Assembly (NCBI GenBank): GCA_900542965.1
Contig: UQPY01000009.1
Location: 1 to 46,179, forward strand
From: an uncultured Collinsella sp.
GTDB lineage: Bacteria > Actinomycetota > Coriobacteriia > Coriobacteriales > Coriobacteriaceae
DNA: 46,179 bases
Direction of reading: 5' to 3'
Both the position numbers and the translations under genes were made by a program. Shown in pieces: positions 1 through 7,647 of this stretch. The notes under the pieces were generated by a model. That model saw only the letters and a list, made by a program, of their open reading frames with translations, did not search any database and was not told where the DNA came from. Position 1 is the first letter of the stretch. Every line of letters starts with the position of its first letter.

Positions 1-307
1 CAAGGCTGAGCAGCGTGAACTCCGGTGAAGTGACATCAAATCCATGTTCAGTCTGTCTAAACGACCCGGGAGGCGGCTCTTGGGTTAGCAGACGGCTATG
101 AAATAGCTTTCCGTTCGCGCGCTGTTTCCTTTCACTCACGGATCTCCAAACTGGTGTGCCGAGCAAGTCTTTAAATACCGGTTGTTTTGAGTAATGCACC
201 AAGCGATGGTCATGGTCGGGCGGCAGGTTTGCCGGATAGAGTCCCAGTATTTGGGGCGGGATGCGATAGTACTGAAAAGCCGTGGGTCCGCAGGCAAGAA
301 ATGACAT
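1..307 (-). CDS. Partial hypothetical protein running off the left edge
   Basis: Reading the minus strand from an ATG at 307 gives an uninterrupted frame of 102 codons that is still open at base 1, so the C-terminal part lies outside the window. The protein begins MSFLACGPTAFQYY and contains HRLVHYS, PVFKDLLGTPVW and VTSPEFTLLSL. An in-frame TAG lies a short way upstream, so 307 is the first ATG; the ribosome binding site is weak. The pattern of a short N-terminal segment, then a conserved 'LLG.P' and a 'V.SPE.TLL.LA' motif resembles coriobacterial proteins often labelled DUF559/endonuclease-like or AbiEi-like. That assignment is from memory of the family style, not from a search. No catalytic motif is visible in the part present. 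Confidence 0.55.
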   Translation of the reverse strand, partial: MSFLACGPTAFQYYRIPPQILGLYPANLPPDHDHRLVHYSKQPVFKDLLGTPVWRSVSERKQRANGKLFHSRLLTQEPPPGSFRQTEHGFDVTSPEFTLLSL

Positions 308-662
308 AGCGATCCGATCGTTTGAGCGTTGTTTGGGCTAGAAAAGCTATCCGTTTCAGAAGTGCGGTGAAAAAGACAAATAGGTCAGGCACAAGCGGTA
401 TTTAAGCCAACTTTATCAGGGGTTTTGTTGAAATAAAAGGACTTATGCTCGGGGGTAAGTAATTTTTCCCCGCACTTCCGAAAACGCGGTTGATTTGGTT
501 CTTGCTAAAACGATTTAGCAGCGTCGGTTAAGGTGTGGGTTTGCCACCGGGCGAACACTTTTAGTGCTTGGGGCTTTATTTTTTGGGCCTCGGAGGGCGG
601 ATTTTGCGCTTTTGGTAATGAAATGGGTGCGTGTTTTGCCGTGCGCCGGCATTGGTACAGAA
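308..662. other. Non-coding gap with no convincing gene
   Basis: This stretch is more A/T-rich than its surroundings and holds no reading frame I trust. It contains a small hairpin (GCTAAA at 504-509, TTTAGC at 514-519). Promoters for the minus-strand gene at the left edge should lie in its left part, but I could not pick a confident -35/-10 pair. Confidence 0.5.
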
Positions 663-697
663 AAAGGGCCCGGAAGGCAATGCCTTCCGGGCCCTTT
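663..697 (-). terminator. Intrinsic terminator of pyk
   Basis: A near-perfect inverted repeat of 17 nt per arm, with a single A at the centre (the real loop is formed by opening the innermost pairs). Read on the minus strand, the G/C-rich stem GGGCCCGGAAGGCA is followed by a T run. It lies about 28 bp past the pyk stop codon. Confidence 0.9.
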
Positions 698-725
698 GCA
701 ATGCAAGTGTGCTTGCAAGTACGAT

Positions 726-2186
726 TTAGCGTACCTGAGCGACGTAAGCGACGTTGGTCGAGGAGACCTTGTCCTCGAGCTGGACGCTCATGCGGGGATC
801 GCCGGCGGTAGCGACGGTCAGATCGCCAGCTTCGACGTAGCCGAGCTCCTTAGCGGTCTCGATCGCCTTGACGATCGTGCCGTTGACGGTGCCCTGGGTA
901 ATCTCGGCCTGGTGCGGGATAACGCCCCAGTACATAATCATCTGCTGGACGGCCCACTCGTGGCGGGAGAACGCGCAAATCGGCATGTTGGGACGGAAGT
1001 GCGAGATCAGGCGAGCGGTACGACCGGTGGTCGTCGGCACGGTGATGCACTTGGCGCCAACGGTGGTAGCCATGTTCACAGCGGACATACCCACAACGTT
1101 GTTGACAACGCGGGTGCCATGAGCGTCGGCCGGAACCTCGAGCGGAGCGTGGGCCGGGAGGTATTTCTCGGTCTCGAGAGCGATGCTGGCCTGCATCTTG
1201 ACGGCCTCGACCGGGTACTTACCGGCAGCGGACTCGCCAGAGAGCATAACGGCGTCGGTGCCGTCGTAGATGGCGTTAGCAACGTCGGCAACCTCGGCGC
1301 GCGTCGGGCGCGGGTTCTGCTGCATGGAGTCGAGCATCTGCGTAGCGGTGATAACGGGCTTGTAGGCCGCGTTGCACTTGGCGATGATCTCCTTCTGGAT
1401 GTGCGGAACGAGCTCGGGCTTGATCTCGATGCCCAGGTCGCCACGGGCGACCATGATGCCGTCGGAAGCCTCGAGGATCTCGTCGAAGTTCTCGACGCCC
1501 AGGGCGCATTCGATCTTCGGGAAGATCGTCACGTGCTCGCCACCGTTCTCGCGGCAAAGCTCGCGGATGCCGCGGACGGACTCACCGTCACGGATGAAGG
1601 AAGCGGCGATGTAGTCGATGTTCTCGGTCAGGCCAAAGAGGATGTCCTGACGATCGCGCTCGGTGATAGCGGGCAGCGAGATGTTGACGTTGGGCATGTT
1701 GACGCCCTTGCGCTCGCCGATCAGGCCGTCGTTCTTGACGACGCAGGTCATGTCCTGGCCGTCGACGGACTCGACCTCGAGGGCAACCAGGCCGTCGTCG
1801 ATCAGGATAAGGGAGCCCTTCTCGACCTCGGAGGGCAGAGCCAGGTAGTCGAGGGAGATGTGCTCAGAGGTGCCGTGGAAATCCTCGGACGTGGGCTGAG
1901 CGGTGACGACAATCTTGTCGCCGGTCTTGACGGCGACCTTCTTGCCGTCGACCAAAAGGCCGGTGCGGACCTCGGGGCCCTTGGTGTCGAGCAGAATGCC
2001 GACGGGCATGCCGAGCTCCTTGGAAATACGGCGGACGCGCTCGATGCGACCGTGGTGCTCGTCGTAGGAGCCGTGCGAGAAGTTAAAACGGGCGACGTTC
2101 ATGCCCGCCTTGATCATCTCGCGGATGGTCTCGTCGCTATCGCAGGCGGGACCCATGGTGCATACAATCTTGGTGCGCTTGTACAT
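726..2186 (-). CDS. pyk: Pyruvate kinase
   Basis: Catalyses phosphoenolpyruvate + ADP to pyruvate + ATP, the last step of glycolysis, in the cytoplasm. The 486-residue protein shows the N-terminal strand KRTKIVCTMGPA, the substrate-binding NVARFNFSHG, the DTKGPEVRTG segment, the MVARGDLGIEI metal/PEP-site motif and TATQMLDSM. Its length matches the short bacterial form without the extra C-terminal PEP-utiliser domain. The ATG at 2186 has a GGAGG Shine-Dalgarno about 7 nt upstream. The gene is monocistronic, with a perfect TATAAT on the minus strand at 2255-2250 and its own terminator at 663-697. It diverges from the Ca2+ ATPase gene. Confidence 0.97.
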   Translation of the reverse strand: MYKRTKIVCTMGPACDSDETIREMIKAGMNVARFNFSHGSYDEHHGRIERVRRISKELGMPVGILLDTKGPEVRTGLLVDGKKVAVKTGDKIVVTAQPTSEDFHGTSEHISLDYLALPSEVEKGSLILIDDGLVALEVESVDGQDMTCVVKNDGLIGERKGVNMPNVNISLPAITERDRQDILFGLTENIDYIAASFIRDGESVRGIRELCRENGGEHVTIFPKIECALGVENFDEILEASDGIMVARGDLGIEIKPELVPHIQKEIIAKCNAAYKPVITATQMLDSMQQNPRPTRAEVADVANAIYDGTDAVMLSGESAAGKYPVEAVKMQASIALETEKYLPAHAPLEVPADAHGTRVVNNVVGMSAVNMATTVGAKCITVPTTTGRTARLISHFRPNMPICAFSRHEWAVQQMIMYWGVIPHQAEITQGTVNGTIVKAIETAKELGYVEAGDLTVATAGDPRMSVQLEDKVSSTNVAYVAQVR

Positions 2187-2249
2187 TCAGACCTCCATCT
2201 GACATCGTCTTGCGCTGATAGATAAACCATAAGAAATAAAACTGAGATG

Positions 2250-2255
2250 ATTATA
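2250..2255 (-). promoter_or_regulatory. -10 element of the pyk promoter
   Basis: The minus strand reads TATAAT here, about 64 bp before the pyk start. No good -35 is visible at 16-18 bp; a TTGGGG lies at a 19-bp spacing. This predicts a leader of roughly 55 nt. Confidence 0.6.
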
Positions 2256-2479
2256 ACGAAATGCCGACCGAATACCCCAAAAAATCGACCGTATGCCGAA
2301 TTAGAAGTTCATTTTTTGCGGAAAAACGGTATATGCAAAAACTTTACCAACCGTTCTAACCGCTGCTATCTGGGCGATATTTTAGTTCGATGATGCGCCG
2401 AAGAAAAAACGTTTTATCAATCTTGAGCATCACACTGTCTGCACCGTTGCGCCTGTGCCGTGTTTCCAGATGGAATGTT

Positions 2480-2509
2480 TTGGCTAGACGCGTCGCTTTG
2501 GGGTACCAT
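2480..2509 (+). promoter_or_regulatory. Probable promoter of the Ca2+ ATPase gene
   Basis: TTGGCT (2480-2485) and TACCAT (2504-2509) are separated by 18 bp. Transcription would begin near 2516, just before the structured leader, leaving about 110 nt of untranslated RNA. The match to consensus is moderate. Confidence 0.45.
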
Positions 2510-2515
2510 AGCTCC

Positions 2516-2627
2516 ACTATCAACTGCCGCTCAGCACGGCAGCCTTGATGAGCCCTTGCCCTTCTCCTGGGAATTATGATCGGGCATCAATCTGCTGAGT
2601 GGCCCGAATCCCAGGAGGGGACTCTAT
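2516..2627 (+). promoter_or_regulatory. Structured 5' leader with alternative folds at the ribosome binding site
   Basis: Four pairings are visible by eye. S1: CTGCCG (2524-2529) with CGGCAG (2537-2542). S2: the entire S1 loop CTCAGCA (2530-2536) with TGCTGAG (2593-2599). S3: TTGAT (2545-2549) and GCCC (2552-2555) with GGGC-ATCAA (2582-2590). S4: CTCCTGGGA (2564-2572) with TCCCAGGAG (2609-2617), plus inner pairing of CGGGC (2581-2585) with GCCCG (2602-2606). S2+S3 are nested and leave the Shine-Dalgarno AGGAGG (2613-2618) free; S1+S4 bury it. The two sets exclude each other, as in a translational riboswitch or attenuator. I recognise no known riboswitch class. The pairings are seen directly; regulation is inferred. 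Confidence 0.55.
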
Positions 2628-5309
2628 ATGCAAAAGGAATACCTGTCCGCCGCGGCGGAGGTGCTCAGCGACCAGGGTGTCGATGAGAACCTCGGCCTGA
2701 GCAACGACGAGGCGTTGTCGCGCCTTGCCAAGACAGGCCCTAACAAGCTCGAGGAAGCCGAGAAGACGCCGCTATGGAAGCGTTTCTTCGAGCAGATGGC
2801 CGACCCCATGGTCATCATGCTGATCGTTGCCGCCGTTATCAGCGCACTTACGGGCATGGTCAAGGGCGAGGCGGACTTTGCCGATGTCGCCATTATCATG
2901 TTCGTCGTTATCGTCAACTCGGTGCTGGGCGTGGTCCAGGAAGCCAAGAGCGAGGAGGCCCTCGAGGCCCTGCAGGAAATGAGCGCGGCGCAGTCCAAGG
3001 TGCTGCGCGACGGCAAGCTCGTACACCTGCCGAGCGCCGAGCTCGTCCCCGGCGACGTGATCATGCTCGAGGCGGGCGACTCCGTCCCGGCCGACTGCCG
3101 CGTGCTCGAGAGTGCCACGATGAAGATCGAAGAGGCCGCGCTGACCGGCGAGTCCGTGCCGGTCGAGAAGCACGCCAACGTGATCGAGCTTGCTGCGGGC
3201 ACCGATGACGTGCCGCTCGGCGACCGCAAGAACATGTGCTACATGGGCTCCACCGTGGTGTACGGCCGCGGTCGCGCCGTCGTGGTCGGCACCGGCATGA
3301 ACACCGAGATGGGCAAGATTGCCGGCGCTCTTGCCGAGGCCAAGGAAGAGCTCACGCCGCTGCAGGTGAAGCTCGCCGAGCTCAGCCGTATTCTTACCAT
3401 TATGGTTATCGTCATCTGCGTCGTGATCTTTGGCGTCGACATCATCCGTCACGGCGTGGGTAACGTCCTTACCGACCCGACTGCCCTGCTCGACACCTTT
3501 ATGGTCGCCGTCTCGCTCGCCGTCGCCGCCATCCCCGAGGGCCTGGTCGCCGTCGTGACCATCGTCCTTTCGCTCGGCGTGACCAAGATGGCCAAGCGTC
3601 AGGCAATCATCCGTAAGCTTTCTGCTGTCGAGACGCTCGGCTGCACGCAGACCATCTGCTCGGACAAGACCGGCACGCTTACCCAGAACAAGATGACCGT
3701 CGTCAAGCACGAGCTCGCTGCGCCCAAGGAAAAGTTCTTGGCCGGCATGGCGCTGTGCTCCGATGCCCAGTGGGACGAGGAGCTGGGCGAGGCCGTGGGC
3801 GAGCCGACCGAGTGTGCGCTCGTCAACGACGCCGGCAAGGCTGGTCTTACTGGCCTGACTGCCGAGCACCCGCGCGTGGGCGAGGCCCCGTTCGACTCGG
3901 GTCGTAAGATGATGTCCGTGGTCGTCGAGACCCTGGACGGCGAGTACGAGCAGTACACCAAGGGCGCGCCCGACGTGGTGATCGGCCTGTGCACCCATAT
4001 CTACGAGGGCGATAAGGTCGTCCCCCTGACTGAGCAGCGCCGCGCCGAGCTCGTGGCAGCCAACAAGGCCATGGCCGACGAGGCCCTGCGCGTGCTGGCA
4101 CTGGCGAGCCGCACCTACGCCGAGGTTCCCGCCGACTGCAGCCCCGCTGCGCTCGAGCACGACCTGGTCTTCTGCGGCCTGTCCGGCATGATCGACCCGG
4201 TCCGTCCCGAGGTGGCTGACGCTATCCGCGAGGCACACGACGCCGGTATCCGCACCGTCATGATCACGGGCGACCATATCGACACCGCCGTGGCCATCGC
4301 CAAGCAGCTGGGCATCGTCGCCGATCGCGGCCAGGCCATCACCGGTGCCGACCTCGATCGCATGAGCGACGAGGAGCTCGATGCACACATCGAGGACTAC
4401 GGCGTGTACGCCCGCGTCCAGCCCGAGCACAAGACCCGTATCGTCGAGGCTTGGAAGTCGCGTGACCAGATCGTCGCCATGACGGGCGACGGCGTCAACG
4501 ACGCCCCGTCCATCAAGCGCGCCGACATCGGCGTGGGCATGGGCATCACCGGCACCGACGTTACCAAGAACGTCGCCGACATGGTGCTTGCCGACGATAA
4601 CTTCGCCACCATCATCGGTGCCTGCGAAGAGGGCCGTCGCATCTACGACAACATCCGCAAGGTCATCCAGTTCCTGCTTTCGGCTAACCTTGCCGAGGTG
4701 TTCTCGGTGTTTATCGCCACGCTCATCGGCTTTACCATCTTTCAACCGGTGCAGCTGCTGTGGGTCAACCTGGTCACCGACTGTTTCCCCGCGCTCGCGC
4801 TGGGCATGGAGGATGCCGAGGGCGACATCATGAAGCGCAAGCCGCGCAACGCCAAGGACGGCGTCTTTGCCGGCAATATGGGTCTGGACTGCGTGGTCCA
4901 GGGCCTGATCATCACCGTGCTGGTGCTGGCGAGCTTCTTTGTGGGCGTGTATTTTGACATGGGTTACATCCACATCGCCGATATGATCGCCGGCAATGCC
5001 GACGAGGAAGGCGTGATGATGGCCTTCATCACGCTCAACATGGTCGAGATCTTCCACTGCTTCAATATGCGCAGCCGTCGCACGTCGCTGTTTAAGATGA
5101 AGAAGCAGAACAAGTGGCTGTGGGCATCGGCCGCGCTGGCGTTGGTGCTGACGGTGATCGTGACCGTGCAGCCGACGCTTGCCGAGATGTTCTTTGGCCC
5201 CGTGACGCTTGAGCTCAAGGGCGTTATCGCCGCGCTGGGTCTGGCCTTCCTGATCATTCCGCTGATGGAGATCTACAAGGCGATCATGCGCGCGGTCGAA
5301 AAAGAGTAG
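2628..5309 (+). CDS. P-type ATPase, Ca2+-transporting type (cation efflux)
   Basis: An 893-residue P-type ATPase of the type II (SERCA/PMCA-like) branch. It uses ATP to pump cations, most likely Ca2+, out of the cytoplasm. Visible features in order: N-terminal cation-ATPase domain (LSNDEALSRLAKTGPNKL), actuator motif LTGESVPVEK, M4 motif AAIPEGLVAVVTIVLSLG, phosphorylation site DKTGTLTQNK (Asp about 346), nucleotide-domain KGAPDVV, hinge TGDGVNDAPSIK, then M5-M6 with NLAEVFSVF and LLWVNLVTD, and four further membrane segments. The PEGL, N/E and N..TD residues fit a single Ca2+-site pump, as known for bacterial homologues; Ca2+ specificity is inferred. ATG 2628 follows AGGAGG by 9 nt, and that site lies inside the leader hairpin. 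A terminator follows at 5466-5501. Confidence 0.92.
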   Translation: MQKEYLSAAAEVLSDQGVDENLGLSNDEALSRLAKTGPNKLEEAEKTPLWKRFFEQMADPMVIMLIVAAVISALTGMVKGEADFADVAIIMFVVIVNSVLGVVQEAKSEEALEALQEMSAAQSKVLRDGKLVHLPSAELVPGDVIMLEAGDSVPADCRVLESATMKIEEAALTGESVPVEKHANVIELAAGTDDVPLGDRKNMCYMGSTVVYGRGRAVVVGTGMNTEMGKIAGALAEAKEELTPLQVKLAELSRILTIMVIVICVVIFGVDIIRHGVGNVLTDPTALLDTFMVAVSLAVAAIPEGLVAVVTIVLSLGVTKMAKRQAIIRKLSAVETLGCTQTICSDKTGTLTQNKMTVVKHELAAPKEKFLAGMALCSDAQWDEELGEAVGEPTECALVNDAGKAGLTGLTAEHPRVGEAPFDSGRKMMSVVVETLDGEYEQYTKGAPDVVIGLCTHIYEGDKVVPLTEQRRAELVAANKAMADEALRVLALASRTYAEVPADCSPAALEHDLVFCGLSGMIDPVRPEVADAIREAHDAGIRTVMITGDHIDTAVAIAKQLGIVADRGQAITGADLDRMSDEELDAHIEDYGVYARVQPEHKTRIVEAWKSRDQIVAMTGDGVNDAPSIKRADIGVGMGITGTDVTKNVADMVLADDNFATIIGACEEGRRIYDNIRKVIQFLLSANLAEVFSVFIATLIGFTIFQPVQLLWVNLVTDCFPALALGMEDAEGDIMKRKPRNAKDGVFAGNMGLDCVVQGLIITVLVLASFFVGVYFDMGYIHIADMIAGNADEEGVMMAFITLNMVEIFHCFNMRSRRTSLFKMKKQNKWLWASAALALVLTVIVTVQPTLAEMFFGPVTLELKGVIAALGLAFLIIPLMEIYKAIMRAVEKE

Positions 5310-5332
5310 GTCGAAAGGCTGCCCTTCCCACC

Positions 5333-5423
5333 GGCCCGACCGCCTGCGGGGTTTCTTCTTCGCTGGTCCTCGCGCTTCGCGCTGCGGGATCGCTCAGAAG
5401 AAACCCCTCCCGGCGGTCGGGCC
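5333..5423. repeat. Large imperfect palindrome between the ATPase gene and rsgA
   Basis: The outer arms GGCCCGACCGCC (5333-5344) and GGCGGTCGGGCC (5412-5423) pair perfectly. After a short internal loop, GGGGTTTCTTCT (5348-5359) pairs with AGAAGAAACCCC (5396-5407). A small GCGC-TTC-GCGC hairpin sits in the apical region. That is 24 bp of stem in a 91-nt unit. A separate conventional terminator follows, so the palindrome is more than a terminator and looks like a REP-type intergenic repeat. Confidence 0.7.
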
Positions 5424-5465
5424 TTCGGATGGCCTCTCGGGATCATTGGCTGAGGGAAAGTGTGT

Positions 5466-5501
5466 GAGTCGGTCGAGCAGTTGCTCGACCGACTCTTTTT
5501 T
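5466..5501 (+). terminator. Intrinsic terminator of the Ca2+ ATPase gene
   Basis: GAGTCGGTCGAGCA (5466-5479) pairs perfectly with TGCTCGACCGACTC (5482-5495), followed by six T residues. Confidence 0.9.
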
Positions 5502-5550
5502 GTGGGTAAAATACCTGCTCAGTTGTGATTTTGGGTGCTGGGAGGCATTT

Positions 5551-6735
5551 GTGGGCAAGGCTAAGGCTAAGGCGAAGAAAAAGACGACGGGGGCGCGGGC
5601 TAAGCGTGACCGTCGTCGGAAGCTCGCGACCGAAGCCCCTGCATCTGCTGAGGAACTGCTGGCAAGCGTACCGGGGCTTGACGCGTTGCAGGATGTTCCG
5701 GCGTTCGATGACCTGCCGGTCGATGCGGCTCAGCAGGCTGCATTTGACGACTTTTGCGCACAGGCCGAGGAGCCCGAGCAGATGCAGCTCGGTGCCGTGG
5801 TGCGCCTGGACCGCGGGTTTCCGCTGGTGGCGACTGCCGATGACACGTTTCGTGCCGAGCATGCCGTAGGGTTTGCCAAGTCGCGTGGCGAGGACGAAGT
5901 TCTGCTGCCCGCCGTGGGCGACCGCGTGGCGGTGCGTCGTGCGCCCGGGCATGACATGGGCGTAATCGAGTGCGTGCTGCCACGCCGTACGAGTTTTGAG
6001 CGTTGGCGCGGACGCGCTCGCGGCGAACGTCAGGTGCTTTGCTCCAATGTGGATAGCGTGCTGATCGTGCAGGCGCTCGGCGCCGGCGAGGTGCTGCTCG
6101 ATCGCGTGGCGCGCTCACTGGTGCTGGCGCTCGATTGCGATGCCGAGCCGGTGGTGGTGCTCACCAAGGCCGACCGCTGCGAGGCCGATGAGCTCGAGCG
6201 CGATCTGGACCGCGTGCGCCGTCTGGTGGGTCCGGTCGTGCGCGTGATCGTGACGTCTTCTGCCGAGGGCATCGGCCTGGACGAAGTGCGCGCCTGCGTA
6301 CCGGCTGGGAGCTGTGCCATGATCTTGGGCGAGTCGGGCGCCGGCAAGTCAACGCTGCTCAATGCGCTGCTGGGCCACGATGCGCTAGCCACTGGCGGCG
6401 TGCGCGAGCGTGATGACCAGGGCCGCCACACTACGGTTGCGCGCGTGATGGTGGCACTGCCGGGCGACGCCGGCGTGATCGCCGATGCTCCGGGCCTGCG
6501 CAGCCTGCCGCTTGTGGGCCACGAACGAGGGTTGGCGCGTGCCTTCCCCGAGATCGTCGAGGCGTCGCGTGCGTGCCGGTTTGGCGATTGCACACACACG
6601 CACGAGCCGGGTTGCGCCGTTCGCGAGGCCGAAGATGCCGGACAGATCGACAGCCTGCGCCTGGAGACGTTCCAAAACCTGGCGTCATCCATGCGCGTGA
6701 GTGCCCAAATGCTCGATCCCGATGTCCATCTGTAA
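5551..6735 (+). CDS. rsgA: Ribosome small-subunit-dependent GTPase A
   Basis: RsgA is a circularly permuted GTPase that helps late maturation of the 30S subunit. The 394-residue product has a Lys/Arg-rich N-terminus (GKAKAKAKKK), an OB-fold region (VVRLDRGFPLV... AVGDRVAV), then the GTPase motifs in permuted order: G4 LTKAD (about 203), G1 P-loop GESGAGKS (about 260), G3 DAPGL. A C-terminal zinc-binding segment CRFGDCTHTHEPGC follows. I chose the GTG at 5551 because GGAGG lies 5 nt upstream and it falls after the upstream terminator; a longer in-frame TTG at 5446 would sit before that terminator. A TAAAAT -10-like sequence is at 5507-5512. The basic N-terminal extension is longer than in many homologues. 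Confidence 0.93.
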   Translation: MGKAKAKAKKKTTGARAKRDRRRKLATEAPASAEELLASVPGLDALQDVPAFDDLPVDAAQQAAFDDFCAQAEEPEQMQLGAVVRLDRGFPLVATADDTFRAEHAVGFAKSRGEDEVLLPAVGDRVAVRRAPGHDMGVIECVLPRRTSFERWRGRARGERQVLCSNVDSVLIVQALGAGEVLLDRVARSLVLALDCDAEPVVVLTKADRCEADELERDLDRVRRLVGPVVRVIVTSSAEGIGLDEVRACVPAGSCAMILGESGAGKSTLLNALLGHDALATGGVRERDDQGRHTTVARVMVALPGDAGVIADAPGLRSLPLVGHERGLARAFPEIVEASRACRFGDCTHTHEPGCAVREAEDAGQIDSLRLETFQNLASSMRVSAQMLDPDVHL

Positions 6736-6753
6736 TTGAATTTTCCTATGACA

Positions 6754-6787
6754 GCCGTCTCCTAACTGCTTGGGAGGCGGCTTTTTT
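6754..6787 (+). terminator. Intrinsic terminator of rsgA
   Basis: GCCGTCTCC pairs with GGAGGCGGC (one G-T pair) across a loop, followed by six T residues. It starts about 18 bp after the rsgA stop. Confidence 0.88.
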
Positions 6788-6826
6788 GCTGCCAAAGCGC
6801 CTCGAAATATGCGTTTTGCCGACGTT

Positions 6827-6890
6827 CTGACCAAAACCTTGCCACGAGCTTGACGGGCTGGTCAGCTTTTGGTCAGCAATTGGTTTGACA
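6827..6890 (+). promoter_or_regulatory. Inverted repeat and -35 box upstream of the Tad operon
   Basis: CTGACCAAAA (6827-6836) and TTTTGGTCAG (6867-6876) form a perfect 10-bp inverted repeat 30 bp apart, and GGTCAGC is also repeated directly nearby. Nine bases further is a perfect TTGACA (6885-6890), with TTGGTTT and AAACCAA (6880-6886, 6895-6901) flanking it as a small hairpin. No good -10 is seen 16-18 bp downstream. This is the only AT-rich, promoter-like site before the operon, and the repeats look like operator half-sites. Function is inferred. Confidence 0.45.
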
Positions 6891-6987
6891 CCTAAAACCA
6901 AGATCGCGATTGCGCCGCTTTGCGCCCTGGTCGCCCAGACAATGGTGGTACGGGCATTTGCCCGGTGCTACCTTGAGAGGAGCGGCC

Positions 6988-7647
6988 GTGAACAAGAGCA
7001 AGCGCATCGCCATCAGTCTGGTCGCGGGCGTGCTTGCCGCGGCGCTCTGCATGGTCTACGGCTCGTCGATCCGCTCGCAAGCCGAGCGGGCCCAGGCCGA
7101 GACTTTGGCAAAATACGGCGGCGACCGCGTTGAGGTGTGCGTCGCGGCGCGCGATATCGATGCGGGCGAGACCCTCGATGAGACTAATGTCATAACTCAG
7201 GAATGGCTGGCGAGTCTGTTGCCGCGTGATGCGGCGACCGAGCTGCGTCGGGTGCGCGGCGACGTGACGACCTCGCGCATTCCAAAAAATGCCGTGATCT
7301 GCAATGTCTACACCAAGGCCGAGAGCCACAAGCTCGAGGTGCCTAAAGGCAAGGTTGCCGTTTCGGTGGCGGTCGATGCCGAGCACTCGGTCGGCGGCGC
7401 CACGGGCGTGGGCAGCTATGTGGACGTGTACGTGCAAAAAGATGGCGTGACTGATCGTTTGTGCGGCGCGTACGTGATCGATACCAGCGAAGATGCCGGC
7501 ACCACGCGTGAAGGCAAGATCGAGTGGGTGACGCTGGCGGCAGACCCCGAAGATGTCAAGGAATTGCTGGGAGCCTCGGGAAAGGGAACGGTCAGCTTGA
7601 CGATTCCCGCCACGGCGCGCGGCAAAAAGAGCGGAGGCGACGAGTGA
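6988..7647 (+). CDS. cpaB: Tad pilus assembly protein CpaB/RcpC-like
   Basis: First gene of the pilus operon. The 219-residue protein has one N-terminal membrane segment (IAISLVAGVLAAALCMVYG) followed by an SAF-like domain (VEVCVAARDIDAGETLDETNVITQEWLASLLP) and an RcpC-type region with KGKVAVSVAVDAEHSVGG and VGSYVDVYV. In known Tad systems RcpC/CpaB works with the outer secretin. No secretin is present here, as expected in a Gram-positive cell, so it probably acts as an envelope scaffold. GTG 6988 is preceded by AGAGGAG at 5 nt. A longer frame from 6910 would put 26 non-family residues before the membrane segment. Its stop overlaps the next start (TGATG). Confidence 0.88.
   Translation: MNKSKRIAISLVAGVLAAALCMVYGSSIRSQAERAQAETLAKYGGDRVEVCVAARDIDAGETLDETNVITQEWLASLLPRDAATELRRVRGDVTTSRIPKNAVICNVYTKAESHKLEVPKGKVAVSVAVDAEHSVGGATGVGSYVDVYVQKDGVTDRLCGAYVIDTSEDAGTTREGKIEWVTLAADPEDVKELLGASGKGTVSLTIPATARGKKSGGDE

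Noticed and set aside
564..2225. Very long open frame antisense to pyk
   Set aside because: It mirrors the codon bias of pyk, is rich in Asp/Val/Gly/Leu without domains, and has no proper start site. The same applies to the long antisense frames over the Ca2+ ATPase, metG, serS and htpG genes.
2516..2627. yybP-ykoY manganese riboswitch upstream of the P-type ATPase
   Set aside because: Genomic context fits, but the conserved GGGGAGUA-type motif is not present. I keep only a structure-based, unnamed leader.
5446..5550. Longer N-terminus for RsgA from TTG 5446
   Set aside because: It would start before the ATPase terminator and lacks a ribosome site; GTG 5551 has GGAGG at 5 nt.
7524..7646. 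Longer N-terminus for TadZ
   Set aside because: The upstream 41 codons lie inside cpaB in another frame, and a good ribosome site and TGATG coupling mark 7647.
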